This document shows positions 1-8,292 of a stretch of 46,301 bases of DNA, piece by piece. Under the pieces are notes generated by a model. It ran no database searches. It was not told the DNA's origin and worked only from the letters and a program-made list of their open reading frames with translations. The translations under genes were made by a program, and so were the position numbers. This DNA comes from a virus: positions 1 to 46,301 of the IMG/VR virus record IMGVR_UViG_3300032093_000233. The stretch is one strand, 5' to 3'. Numbering within the stretch: the stretch's first letter is position 1; every line of letters begins with the position of its first letter.

Positions 1-10
1 AACTTAAATA

Positions 11-292
11 ATGATGAATATAAGTGCTAATTACAAAGTTATTCCTTTATCTGGTACTATGGGTCCAGCTGAATTGGGAGATGGTGTTACGGCAAGTACA
101 GTACACAGAGTTTATTGCATATCTGCAGGTAATGTTACAATAAATGCAGCTGGTGGAGGAACCTTCACTTTCACAGCAAGTGCCGCAAATCAATATGTTG
201 ATGTTGTTGTTGGTTCTTTAACAGTAAATGCTGGTACTTTCATAGGGTTTAAATCTAAATTTATTCCTAGCCAATTTGGACCATTTAATTAA
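11..292 (+). CDS. Small beta-rich virion-type protein, unknown
   Basis: A 93-residue protein rich in Gly, Ala, Thr and Val with alternating hydrophobic residues, as in a small beta-sandwich. There is no signal peptide or membrane segment. Two adjacent ATG codons (11 and 14) are possible starts. It lies directly before the neck genes and ends 14 nt before the next start, so it is probably co-expressed with virion genes. Small proteins of this type are often capsid decoration or fibre-associated proteins, but I recognise no specific family. The upstream context is cut off by the window edge. Confidence 0.6.
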   Translation: MMNISANYKVIPLSGTMGPAELGDGVTASTVHRVYCISAGNVTINAAGGGTFTFTASAANQYVDVVVGSLTVNAGTFIGFKSKFIPSQFGPFN

Positions 293-306
293 TTAAATTT
301 CATAAA

Positions 307-1533
307 ATGAGTTACGGACAATATTGTGAAATAATATCTGAAGATTGTTTGAGCGGAATGACTCAAGAGCAAATTTCTAGAATTTATAGAAGAATTCGAA
401 GAAAGCTTGGTGAGCCAGTAATGGGTGTTGAGTTAGAAGATGAACAGTTAGAAGAATGTCTTTGTGAAGCCATTGAAGAATATTCTTCTTATATACATCA
501 ATGGGCTTTAGAAAACAGGCTTTCTCAAATGTTAGGTCTTCCAAATGATATTGATTTTACTTTAAAATTCGTTTCTCAAAATTTTGGATTTGAAAGAACT
601 TTTTCGACAGCTTATGCTGAACAAGTTAATGGATTAGGTGGTGTTAATAGTACAAGAGAACTTAAATTAGATTCTATACCATTGACTGCTGGTACGCAAG
701 ATTATGTTATTCCAGCAAATAGAGAAATAAATGAAGTACTTTGGTTTACTCCTAACTTTATTAATTTATTTGGATTAGACCCATTTGCAAATTCAAATAT
801 TGCTTTTTCTGAATTTGGCGCTTCTTTTGCTGGTCACACACTTTATCATGTAATGCCAGTCTATGATACTATCCTTACTGCACAAGCTGCAGAATTAAGA
901 AATAAAGTTAGAGGTTCTGAATATTCTTATAGAATAAGAGGTGGAGCTAATGGGACAAAAGTAATCTCTCTTTATCCAATACCAAGAAATAATACAAATA
1001 CTGGTCTTGGTGCTTCTAATATGGGTATTGGTGGTGGTGCAGGAACTCCAGGCACAATGTTTTATTATTATTATGATAAGATTGGTATAGGTGGAAATGA
1101 TTTGTACAGCGGTTTTACACAAAATCCTGGTTATACAGGTAGCACAAATCCTGTTGATGGACTCCCAAATCAAGGAAACGGTCTAGTTTCAGGTCCTTCA
1201 GATGCTATTTTATATAATTTAAGATATAATGAATTAAATGACCCAGCTAAAACTTGGGTTAAAAAATATGCTCAAGCATTAGCTAAAGAATTATTAGGGT
1301 TAGGTGTTAGAGGGAAATTTTCAGGTGAATTACCAATTCCAGATGCTACACTTACAATGAATCATGGTGATTTAATATCTAACGGTAGAGAAGACATGTC
1401 AAAATTAAAAGAAGAGTTAAGAGATTTATTAGATAGATTAAATTACAAAGCTCTTCTAGAAAATAATGCACTTATGCAAGAGTATGTTAACAAAACTCTT
1501 AGTTATGGTCCACTTCCTATTTATTTAGGATAA
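307..1533 (+). CDS. Neck / head-completion protein, T4 gp13-like
   Basis: A 408-residue protein. The first ~80 residues are helical and acidic (YRRIRRKLGEPV, then EEYSSYIHQW). A middle section, LTAGTQDYVIP followed by REINEVLWF, resembles gp13-type neck proteins of T4-like phages, which sit under the portal and with gp14 close the filled head. An internal Gly-rich, Tyr-rich stretch (about residues 235-275) looks like an insertion and explains the length, which exceeds T4 gp13 (about 310). The order gp13-gp14-gp15-sheath-tube supports the call. Similarity is by pattern only, so head-tail connector is safe and gp13 is likely. Confidence 0.6.
   Translation: MSYGQYCEIISEDCLSGMTQEQISRIYRRIRRKLGEPVMGVELEDEQLEECLCEAIEEYSSYIHQWALENRLSQMLGLPNDIDFTLKFVSQNFGFERTFSTAYAEQVNGLGGVNSTRELKLDSIPLTAGTQDYVIPANREINEVLWFTPNFINLFGLDPFANSNIAFSEFGASFAGHTLYHVMPVYDTILTAQAAELRNKVRGSEYSYRIRGGANGTKVISLYPIPRNNTNTGLGASNMGIGGGAGTPGTMFYYYYDKIGIGGNDLYSGFTQNPGYTGSTNPVDGLPNQGNGLVSGPSDAILYNLRYNELNDPAKTWVKKYAQALAKELLGLGVRGKFSGELPIPDATLTMNHGDLISNGREDMSKLKEELRDLLDRLNYKALLENNALMQEYVNKTLSYGPLPIYLG
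1518..1526 (+). promoter_or_regulatory. Candidate late-promoter element
   Basis: TATTTATTT within the last codons of the gp13-like gene, 19 nt before the gp14-like start. It matches the element seen before many virion genes here, but because it is inside coding sequence it may be chance. Confidence 0.3.
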
Positions 1534-1545
1534 TAACAATTTTAT

Positions 1546-2112
1546 ATGTCTGACAGAAATATAGGAAATAGCAATAGAGATAGAATGCTCAACAGGAATA
1601 TGAAAAAGCCTGCTGAAGCAAAAGAATTGGACAATTCACAAAAGGGTATAAAGTTATTCTTTGGCGAGAAAGAAAGAAGATTTTTTCAAAACGCAGGTAG
1701 AGAAATAACTGAAGACATATTACAAGAATCTTTCATATTATATAGGATTGACTATAAAAGAACTAGAACTCACGATTTATATGGCGAGTCTAAAAAGAAA
1801 GCTTATTTAGACCCAGTAGAAGTTTTCGGAAGAATTAACGTAGAAGTTCAAGAGCCTCAATATATGACGCCTGGAGGCTTGATTAAAAAGGGCTACGGTA
1901 AAATAACCGCCAGTATGTATGTAACTCACTTGGATGAATTAGGTGTAGAAATTAGAATGGGTGACTTTATGTATCATAAAGGTAATTATTATGAAGTTAC
2001 TGATGATGGAAGTTCAAATATAGATAACCAACATTCTTGGGGTGGGGATAAATTGTACTCAATAACAGTTAAAGGCGTCGAAGTTAACTCTGATGTATTT
2101 AATGCAAGATAA
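1546..2112 (+). CDS. Neck protein, T4 gp14-like
   Basis: A 188-residue protein. After a basic, disordered N-terminus, residues from about 55 on (ITEDILQESFILYRIDY) match the T4 gp14 pattern of a helix followed by a conserved basic/aromatic strand. Residues ~140-155 (RMGDFMYHKGNYYEVTDDG) match the gp14 segment containing GDLIYFP and FEINWVE. gp14 acts with gp13 to seal the DNA-filled head and dock the tail. The protein is shorter than T4 gp14 (256), lacking the acidic C-terminal extension. It starts 12 nt after the gp13-like stop. A TATTTATTT element lies 19 nt upstream inside the preceding gene. Confidence 0.65.
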   Translation: MSDRNIGNSNRDRMLNRNMKKPAEAKELDNSQKGIKLFFGEKERRFFQNAGREITEDILQESFILYRIDYKRTRTHDLYGESKKKAYLDPVEVFGRINVEVQEPQYMTPGGLIKKGYGKITASMYVTHLDELGVEIRMGDFMYHKGNYYEVTDDGSSNIDNQHSWGGDKLYSITVKGVEVNSDVFNAR

Positions 2113-2198
2113 GCATTAACAAGAATAAACAATATACTTAACGTTATTATATTAATCCGCCGTATGTTGGTAAAATAATCTGAACAGTTAAAAAAATT

Positions 2199-3017
2199 TT
2201 ATATAACGTCAATTTTAAAACCAACACTCTTTAAAATTGCAGACTCTTTTTTGCTATAAAAATATTTGCCTTTTTTTAATTGACCATATTCATATAGTTT
2301 TTCATATTCATTTTGCGTACAATTTTCTAAAACTTTCATATATTTCTTCTCTATTCTAAAAATACCCATCCCAGCCATCTTCTTTAATTGATTATAGCCA
2401 GTCATTTTTGTTTTATTAAACATTTCACCAATACTTTGACAACACAAATAAGATTCAAAGTTTATCCTTTCACTCGCAATTGACCTTTCTAGCCTTGTTT
2501 TTAAAACATCATTGTTAGCTAGTTTTTTGACTTGGTCTCTTTTCCGCATAAGCGAGTTGGACTTTCCTTTGATAGTATATTTTTGTTTATTGATGTTGTT
2601 TATTAAAACTTTAGAATATAATCTAGTTTTAATAACTTGTACACTTTCTGAATTATGAAAATATATAGAACCACATTTTTTGTTATGATTTATTCCATAT
2701 ATCTCTGAAATTTTTTCTATTGAAGAAAAAGTTATGTTTTTACCACCATCTTTATTTTTAATTATTTTAACAATTCCCATATCATTCATTTTATCTAAAT
2801 GAAATTTGATTGAACTGGGAGATGTTCCTATAAGTTTTGCAGCTTTTCTTACTGAAAAATTATAAATGGTAGAATTTGTATATAGATATTTTAATTTAAT
2901 AAAGTAAGAAAATGTTAGAATCTCTTCTTTTTCAATAATTTTTTTAATTAAACTATGAGTGATTCTTACTTTTTTCAAATTGAAAATTTTTTGCGAATAT
3001 ATGATTAATAAAATCAA
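2199..3017 (-). CDS. Helix-turn-helix protein of unknown role
   Basis: A 272-residue Lys/Ile/Asn-rich protein on the reverse strand between the gp14-like and gp15-like genes. Residues ~53-95 (VRKAAKLIGTSPSSIKFHLDKM, here given as VRKAAKLIGT then SPSSIKFHLDKM) form a winged helix-turn-helix, followed by a GIVKIIKNKDGGK wing. A second helix-turn-helix-like segment near the C-terminus (IGEMFNKTKMTGYNQLKKM) ends with another GIFRIEKKY wing, so it may bind DNA with two modules. The only nearby start is TTG at 3017; the first in-frame Met is around residue 76, so either TTG is used or the 5-prime end is degraded. Opposite orientation inside a structural block suggests later insertion, perhaps as a regulator or mobile-gene passenger. 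Confidence 0.55.
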   Translation of the reverse strand: MILLIIYSQKIFNLKKVRITHSLIKKIIEKEEILTFSYFIKLKYLYTNSTIYNFSVRKAAKLIGTSPSSIKFHLDKMNDMGIVKIIKNKDGGKNITFSSIEKISEIYGINHNKKCGSIYFHNSESVQVIKTRLYSKVLINNINKQKYTIKGKSNSLMRKRDQVKKLANNDVLKTRLERSIASERINFESYLCCQSIGEMFNKTKMTGYNQLKKMAGMGIFRIEKKYMKVLENCTQNEYEKLYEYGQLKKGKYFYSKKESAILKSVGFKIDVI

Positions 3018-3046
3018 AAATCAAATACTTATAAAAAAATATTTAA

Positions 3047-3055
3047 TATTTATAA
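3047..3055 (+). promoter_or_regulatory. Candidate late promoter for the gp15-like gene
   Basis: TATTTATAA, 23 nt before the ATG at 3079, in the gap between a reverse-strand gene and the gp15-like gene. The next virion gene therefore needs its own promoter, which supports the element being functional. Confidence 0.55.
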
Positions 3056-3078
3056 TAAAGGATAAATTTTAAATTTAA

Positions 3079-3795
3079 ATGTCTATTCAAAAAAATATCA
3101 ATAAAAATCTAGACGACAGTTTTAAAAATACAAATTATTTACCTCAAAAATTACTTCTTGAAGATATTGATAGAGGTATGAGGGATTTTGTTGTTGATAT
3201 AAATATTACAGTTGAAGACGCTGAAGGAAACGACTCAAGAGTACCAGTAATATTTTTAACACAAGAAAGATGGGCCGAATTTAAAATGAACTGGAAATTC
3301 TTAAAAGATGAAAGTGGAGAAGAAATAACAATGCCATTTATGACTTTAAGAAGAAAGGGCGTAAAAAAAGGAACAGCGCCAGTAAAAAGAACTATTCCAA
3401 AGAAATTAAAATTTACTTATGTAAAAGTTCCAACAACAGATGGTGTTTTGGGCGGTTATGAACTTTTTAAAATTCCTCAACCTACTTGGGTTGATGTTGA
3501 ATATGAATTAAGATTTGTAACTCATTATATGCAGGATGTTAATATTTCTTATGAAAAAATGTTGGAAGAAGCATTTTCTGACGGTCAAGGTTATATGAAA
3601 ATTAATGGATATAACATACCAGCTATTTTGGGAGACCCGAGTGAAGATAATACTGTTGATAATATAGATTCAGATAGATATTTTCAATTAGTTTATCCTT
3701 TAACTGTGTATTCTAGAATAGTAGACCCTAAGAAATTTGAGCGTGTTCAAACGATTACAAAAATTTCTATAGAAATTAGAGAGGATGAATGTTAG
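3079..3795 (+). CDS. Tail terminator / sheath stabiliser, T4 gp15-like
   Basis: A 238-residue protein. RVPVIFLTQERWAEFKMNW (about residues 55-73) matches the gp15 pattern RVPITYASKEHFMMKL, and VDVEYELRFVTHYMQDVN (around 145) matches its MIYELSIFTRYEDDMFQ. gp15 forms the hexamer that caps the tail tube and sheath and joins the tail to the neck. It is slightly shorter than T4 gp15 (272), lacking the Pro-rich tail. It ends with TAG, direct evidence that amber is a normal stop here. The sheath gene follows after 64 nt. Confidence 0.8.
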   Translation: MSIQKNINKNLDDSFKNTNYLPQKLLLEDIDRGMRDFVVDINITVEDAEGNDSRVPVIFLTQERWAEFKMNWKFLKDESGEEITMPFMTLRRKGVKKGTAPVKRTIPKKLKFTYVKVPTTDGVLGGYELFKIPQPTWVDVEYELRFVTHYMQDVNISYEKMLEEAFSDGQGYMKINGYNIPAILGDPSEDNTVDNIDSDRYFQLVYPLTVYSRIVDPKKFERVQTITKISIEIREDEC

Positions 3796-3813
3796 TTTTG
3801 ATTTTTTTTATCC

Positions 3814-3822
3814 TATTTATTG
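3814..3822 (+). promoter_or_regulatory. Candidate late promoter for the sheath gene
   Basis: TATTTATTG, 37 nt before the sheath ATG at 3860, followed by an A-rich leader without a Shine-Dalgarno sequence. Confidence 0.45.
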
Positions 3823-3859
3823 AAAAACTATAAACAAATTAATAAAAAACAATAATCAG

Positions 3860-6208
3860 ATGGCAACTATATTCGTATCGCCTGGTGTTTACACAAGAGA
3901 ACAAGATTTCTCAGTTTTCGCATCAAGAGTAGGTTTAACTAAATTAGGACTTGTAGGTTTAACTGAAAAAGGTCCAGCTTTTGAACCAATCAAAGTAAGA
4001 AGTACAGATGAATTTCTTTTTAGATTTGGTGGAACAAATACTGAATTACAACTTCCTTATGTGGCAAATGCCTTTTTATCACAATCAAATGAATTAACTG
4101 TAACTAGAGTTCTTGGTAAAGAAGGTTTCGTTGATTCTAACGCTTGGCTAATTAAAGCTGAAGGTTCTGGCGATAAGAATGGGGCTGTAATTGCAGTACT
4201 AAGAAGTAAATCACCAGATGAAGGAACAAGCTTTTATGCTAACAATGAAACTGACATTCAAATAGGTGTAGTAACTGCTGGAGCTCCTTTGTCTAATTTT
4301 GTTTTAAGTGCAAGTACTGGTTCTTATTTCTCTGCTTATACTTTGAATGTTACATTAGATGAAAGCAAAGAAAGTTATATAGTAAATGTTTTAGGTAAAA
4401 ACCCTAAGAAACTAGACGGAGATTATGGTATATATGTTGAATCTATATATCCTCACTTCTTGAGAGAAGCTGTTTCTAGAGGAGAAATTACTGGAATTAC
4501 TGCTCAATTAGTTTATTCTAACGGTGACACATCATTTACAGAATATGCTAAAGATACAGAATATACAAATCCTTCAACACCTTGGATTGTTTCTAATGTT
4601 GTTGGTGGACAAGTAAGAGATTTGTTTAAGTTTCAATCAATTTCTGATGGTAATTCTGCCAACAGAGAAATAAAAATATCAATTACAAATATTGATACTA
4701 TAACAAAAACTTTCGATGTATTAATTAGAGATTTTAACGATACTGATAGTTCTTCTTTCCAAACTGCACTTGAAAGATTTAGAGGCGTGTCAATGGACCC
4801 AACTCAAAGAAATTATATTGCAAGAGTAATTGGTACAACTGATGAAGAATATCCAAGACAATCTTTGTTTGTAACTATTGACATGGCTGAAGGGCATCCT
4901 TCAAATGTTGTTCCTGCTGGTTTTAAAGGATATTCTCAAAGACAGGCTGGATTAAGTGGTGAGACTGCTGCTCCATTCTATTATAAGACTAGTTATTTAT
5001 CTGGAGATTCTGTAAATAAAGTTTTCTTAGGAATTTCTGAATTAGCATATACAGGCTTTACTTCAAATCAAGTTAATTACGCAAATACAATAAATACAGT
5101 AGAGGCTGACATGTTTAAGTATGTTGGTGGACTTGCTAGTGGAATCACAACAATAGATGGTTTCCACCTTGAATCTACTGCTCCTGTTGGCTATATAAAA
5201 GGTGATTATAATGCACTTAGTGGTTATACTAAAGCTGAAAGAAAATTCACTTTAGCTCCTGCAGGTGGTTTTGATGGATGGAATAAGTTTAGAACTCCAA
5301 CTTTTACAGTTAATTCAAGAGATAATTCAAATAGAGAAGCATTTAAAGAAGCTGTTGACATTTATGTAAACCCTGAAGAAGTTGACATTAACTTATTTGC
5401 AACTCCTGGTATAAACTATTCAGAAAATGAGGAAATAGTTAAATATGCACTTGGAATAATAGAAGATAGAGCAGATACTCTTTACATCATTGATTCTCCA
5501 AGGCTCACTACTGACCAAGCAAAAGGAACTCCTGAAGAAGCAGTATTGAATATGCAAGATACAGGAATAGATTCTAGTTATGCAGCAACATATTGGCCTT
5601 GGGTTCAAATTGAAGACCAAACAAGTGGCAAATTTGTTTATATTGCTCCAACAGCAGAAGTTGTTAAATCAATTGCTTTAACTGATAATGTAGCATTCCC
5701 TTGGTTTGCGCCTGCAGGTATAAACAGAGGTACTGCTTCTGACATTGTTAGAAAAGCAGATATTAAGTTAAGTCAAGCACAAAGAGATACGTTATACGAA
5801 GGAAGAATTAATCCAATTGCAACATTTGTTCAAAACGGAGTTGTAATATATGGTCAAAAAACTCTTCAAGTTAGACAGTCTGCTCTTGATAGAATTAATG
5901 TTAGAAGATTACTGTTACAAATTAGAAGAATTGTTGCAGCTACTTCTCAGACATTATTGTTCGAACAAAACGACCAAACTTTAAGAGACCAGTTCTTATC
6001 TAAAGTTGAACCATTGTTGTTACAAATACAAAACCAAAGAGGTTTAAGTGGATTTAGAGTTGTAATGGATGAGTCTAATAACCCTGCAGAAGTTGTTGAC
6101 AGAAATACATTAGTAGGTAAGATTCAATTGAAACCAACTAGAACTGCTGAATTTATAGACCTTACGTTCCAAGTACTTCCTACTGGTGCTAGGTTTGAGG
6201 ATTTTTAA
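3860..6208 (+). CDS. Contractile tail sheath protein, gp18-like
   Basis: A 782-residue protein. The N-terminus has the sheath hallmark SPGVYTREQD (residues ~7-16), followed by GLTEKGPAFEP and VTRVLG. The conserved C-terminal sheath domain starts near residue 640: YEGRINPIATF, then VRRLLLQIRR, and a final strand FIDLTFQVLPTG. Sheath subunits form the contractile outer cylinder of myovirus tails; the terminal arms link neighbouring subunits. It is longer than T4 gp18 (659), the extra length lying in the variable outward-facing middle. A strong terminator follows 23 nt after the stop, so sheath and tube levels are controlled separately. Confidence 0.96.
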   Translation: MATIFVSPGVYTREQDFSVFASRVGLTKLGLVGLTEKGPAFEPIKVRSTDEFLFRFGGTNTELQLPYVANAFLSQSNELTVTRVLGKEGFVDSNAWLIKAEGSGDKNGAVIAVLRSKSPDEGTSFYANNETDIQIGVVTAGAPLSNFVLSASTGSYFSAYTLNVTLDESKESYIVNVLGKNPKKLDGDYGIYVESIYPHFLREAVSRGEITGITAQLVYSNGDTSFTEYAKDTEYTNPSTPWIVSNVVGGQVRDLFKFQSISDGNSANREIKISITNIDTITKTFDVLIRDFNDTDSSSFQTALERFRGVSMDPTQRNYIARVIGTTDEEYPRQSLFVTIDMAEGHPSNVVPAGFKGYSQRQAGLSGETAAPFYYKTSYLSGDSVNKVFLGISELAYTGFTSNQVNYANTINTVEADMFKYVGGLASGITTIDGFHLESTAPVGYIKGDYNALSGYTKAERKFTLAPAGGFDGWNKFRTPTFTVNSRDNSNREAFKEAVDIYVNPEEVDINLFATPGINYSENEEIVKYALGIIEDRADTLYIIDSPRLTTDQAKGTPEEAVLNMQDTGIDSSYAATYWPWVQIEDQTSGKFVYIAPTAEVVKSIALTDNVAFPWFAPAGINRGTASDIVRKADIKLSQAQRDTLYEGRINPIATFVQNGVVIYGQKTLQVRQSALDRINVRRLLLQIRRIVAATSQTLLFEQNDQTLRDQFLSKVEPLLLQIQNQRGLSGFRVVMDESNNPAEVVDRNTLVGKIQLKPTRTAEFIDLTFQVLPTGARFEDF

Positions 6209-6230
6209 TTTCTAATTATCAAATAAAATC

Positions 6231-6259
6231 AAAGGGATACAGAAATGTATCCCTTTTTT
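6231..6259 (+). terminator. Rho-independent terminator after sheath gene
   Basis: A perfect 10-bp stem (AAAGGGATAC at 6231-6240 with GTATCCCTTT at 6247-6256), a 6-nt loop, and a T run to 6259. Confidence 0.9.
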
Positions 6260-6317
6260 ATTAAAGATTTATTTTTTAAAAAAAATAAAAAAAACAATAA
6301 AAATTTTTTTTGTTTCA

Positions 6318-6326
6318 TATTTATAA
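6318..6326 (+). promoter_or_regulatory. Candidate late promoter for the tube gene
   Basis: TATTTATAA, 33 nt before the ATG at 6360. It lies between the sheath terminator and the tube gene, so a promoter is expected exactly here. This is one of the best-supported instances of the element. Confidence 0.65.
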
Positions 6327-6359
6327 TAGAACATAAGAAACAATTAAAAAAAAATAGAG

Positions 6360-6848
6360 ATGGCTGTAATGTTTAGACCAGTTCCAGTAGAACAGGAACC
6401 AAAAAGAAAAAATAGATTCGTACTTGAATTCCCTTCTGAATTAGGTATTGAATCATTCAATGTACAAACTTCTGGAAAACCTACAATAGAAATCGGTAGT
6501 ACTGAAATCCAATATATGAATACTAGCACATTCGTTGCAGGAAGATATAAGTGGAGCACAATTGATATTGAATTTATTGATGTAATAGGACCTTCTACTA
6601 CTCAAAAGGTTATGGAGTGGGTTAGACTTCATGCAGAATCTGCAACTGGTAGAATGGGTTATGCTGTTGGTTACAAAAAGAATTTAGTACTTAAGGCTTT
6701 AGACCCAGTTGGTGTTGAAGTTGAAAAGTGGACTTTAGTTGGATGCTTTATAACTAACGCTTCATTTGATAGTTATGATTATGGAGCAGATGATGTTTCT
6801 AGAGTAAAAATTACAGTACAGCCAGATAGATGTTTACTTAACGCATAA
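6360..6848 (+). CDS. Tail tube protein, gp19-like
   Basis: A 162-residue protein, the usual size for T4-type tube subunits (T4 gp19 is 163). It has the expected pattern: NRFVLEFPSEL near the start, a central KWSTIDIEFIDVIGPST, the helix KVMEWVRLHAE, and a final strand set VGCFITNASFDSYDYG ending VKITVQPDRC. Tube hexamers stack into the rigid inner tail channel. It has its own promoter-like element and is followed by a strong terminator, as expected for a highly expressed single-gene unit directly after the sheath gene. Confidence 0.95.
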   Translation: MAVMFRPVPVEQEPKRKNRFVLEFPSELGIESFNVQTSGKPTIEIGSTEIQYMNTSTFVAGRYKWSTIDIEFIDVIGPSTTQKVMEWVRLHAESATGRMGYAVGYKKNLVLKALDPVGVEVEKWTLVGCFITNASFDSYDYGADDVSRVKITVQPDRCLLNA

Positions 6849-6870
6849 AATAATAATAAATATACAAAAA

Positions 6871-6905
6871 AAGGAGACTAATTTGATGCGGTCTCCTTTT
6901 TTTTT
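6871..6905 (+). terminator. Rho-independent terminator after tube gene
   Basis: AAGGAGAC (6871-6878) pairs with GTCTCCTT (6891-6898) around a 12-nt loop, extendable by A-T pairs on both sides, followed by a T run to 6905. Confidence 0.9.
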
Positions 6906-6907
6906 AC

Positions 6908-6916
6908 TATTTATTT
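6908..6916 (+). promoter_or_regulatory. Candidate late promoter for the adhesion cassette
   Basis: TATTTATTT, directly after the tube terminator and 23 nt before the ATG at 6940. It is the first possible promoter for the fibre genes that follow. Confidence 0.55.
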
Positions 6917-6939
6917 TTAGCTATAAATTTATTTTGCAA

Positions 6940-7296
6940 ATGAGTTATTTAAGGTTATATAGAGATTTTTATTGTATAGAAATTGAAAATTTAAACGAAA
7001 CATACATTCCAATAAATGTCTTTGATGTAAGCGCTAATGTTATAATCAGAAATACAAATCAAACAATAGAAAGTCCAAATGTAATTTTTGAAACTTTAGG
7101 TAAATATTATGTAGATTTAACGGCTGGACTATATAGTATTGATGAAACATATGAAATAAATTGGTTAGTTAAATATACAGCAGAAAGTCCATTAAAAAAA
7201 TTAATAACAAGATTTAAATTAGTTCCTATAGTAGTTGGTCAAAATGTCGACATTAGATTAGAAACTAATGAAATAAGATTAGAAATTATAAGTTAA
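6940..7296 (+). CDS. Small beta-rich virion protein, unknown
   Basis: A 118-residue protein (MSYLRLYRDF at the start). I chose the ATG at 6940 over an in-frame ATG at 6883, because the latter lies in the loop of the terminator at 6871-6905 and upstream of the promoter-like element at 6908. The sequence is mostly predicted beta strands, with FETLGKYYVDLTAGLY followed by YEINWLVKY, recalling Ig-like modules that build baseplate and fibre bases. It ends 6 nt before a second small protein of similar make-up, so the two probably form a pair at the base of the fibres. The function is inferred from position only. Confidence 0.65.
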   Translation: MSYLRLYRDFYCIEIENLNETYIPINVFDVSANVIIRNTNQTIESPNVIFETLGKYYVDLTAGLYSIDETYEINWLVKYTAESPLKKLITRFKLVPIVVGQNVDIRLETNEIRLEIIS

Positions 7297-7302
7297 TAAA
7301 TT

Positions 7303-7662
7303 ATGTCACAAGGTCAGAAACCATTTATAATAAAAAGAAATGATACAGCACCTGCTTTAATAGCAACTGTTTATGACAAAGGCTGTTTGGGTAACTGGGA
7401 AAGATTTAACCTTACTACAGTTACACAAATTAATTTTTCAATGATTGATGATTGTGGTGTATTAATTATTTCTTCTCAATCCGCTCAAACTATATCTGCT
7501 ACCAGTGGAATTATACAATATAATTGGAAAGAAGGAGAAACTTCTATTTCTGGAAATTATGTTGGTGAATTTGAGCTTTTTTTTGCTGATGGAAAAAAAA
7601 TGTCTTTACCAAGAGAGGGTGGTATAAGCATTAAGATAGAAGATGATATAAATGATATGTAA
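7303..7662 (+). CDS. Small Ig-like / BppU N-terminal-like virion protein
   Basis: A 119-residue protein. It has the pattern of the N-terminal domain of phage baseplate upper proteins and similar fibre-base modules: FIIKRNDTAPAL near the start, then INFSMIDDCG, IIQYNWKEGET, YVGEFELFFADGKKMSLP and a final ISIKI strand. In that family the domain attaches a receptor-binding protein to the tail. Here it stands alone beside another small beta protein and just before fibre genes, which suggests an adaptor. It starts 6 nt after the preceding stop. Confidence 0.65.
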   Translation: MSQGQKPFIIKRNDTAPALIATVYDKGCLGNWERFNLTTVTQINFSMIDDCGVLIISSQSAQTISATSGIIQYNWKEGETSISGNYVGEFELFFADGKKMSLPREGGISIKIEDDINDM

Positions 7663-7672
7663 ATAAATAATT

Positions 7673-8227
7673 GTGTCTGGACAGTATTTTTATAAGATAA
7701 ATGATAATTTTTTACCAATTAGCGGTGGCACCGTTACTGGTGATAGCTACTTTAATGCTAGTTTATCTGCTAATACTTTTTACTCTGGTTCTACAAATCT
7801 TGAAGATATATTTTTAACTAGCACAGATATTTCTGGAACAACATTAACTGAAGGTAGTAACATTAATTTAGTACAAAATGGATTAAATTATAAAGTTTCA
7901 GTTCAAGATTCTCCCAGCTTTAATAATGTAAGTTTTTCAGGCGAAGCTTTTGGAGGAAATATATATGCAGATACAATAACTGGTGAAACTTATTATGTAA
8001 ACAATAAAATAGAACCATTAAATGATAATTCGGTTGACATTGGAAGTTCTTCTAAAAGATTTAGAAATATAAACACTGTCAGTGGAGCATCAACATTTTG
8101 GACTGCATCAACTGAGGTTTATACACAAAATTTAAATCTTGGAAATGATTTACTTGGCAATTCAAGAATTATTACAGCAAATAATTCAGTTATTCAAGAT
8201 GACACATTGTTTGGAGGAACATATTAA
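7673..8227 (+). CDS. Short fibre-type protein with the shared module
   Basis: A 184-residue protein starting with GTG (7673), 10 nt after the preceding stop. Near residue 34 it has TFYSGSTNLEDIF, a copy of the module recurring in the next fibre genes. Further on, DNSVDIGSSSKRFRNI is a motif common in phage fibre shafts. It ends in LFGGTY, and the next fibre protein ends in LDGGTY, an ending also seen in other T4-type structural proteins. It is probably a short fibre or the base of a longer one. The gene ends with TAA and is followed by a late-promoter-like element. Confidence 0.65.
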   Translation: MSGQYFYKINDNFLPISGGTVTGDSYFNASLSANTFYSGSTNLEDIFLTSTDISGTTLTEGSNINLVQNGLNYKVSVQDSPSFNNVSFSGEAFGGNIYADTITGETYYVNNKIEPLNDNSVDIGSSSKRFRNINTVSGASTFWTASTEVYTQNLNLGNDLLGNSRIITANNSVIQDDTLFGGTY

Positions 8228-8249
8228 ATTCAAATAAAAAAAAAATATA

Positions 8250-8258
8250 TATTTATTA
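8250..8258 (+). promoter_or_regulatory. Candidate late promoter for fibre gene
   Basis: TATTTATTA, 34 nt before the ATG at 8293, in a 65-nt gap with an A-rich leader. Confidence 0.55.
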
Positions 8259-8292
8259 ATAGTGATAAAAAATAAAAAATAAACAATAAAAA

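Noticed and set aside
2141-2209. Inverted repeat ACGTTAT / ATAACGT
   Set aside because: Only 7 bp with a long gap in AT-rich DNA, and the right arm lies in the reverse-strand gene end. Likely chance.
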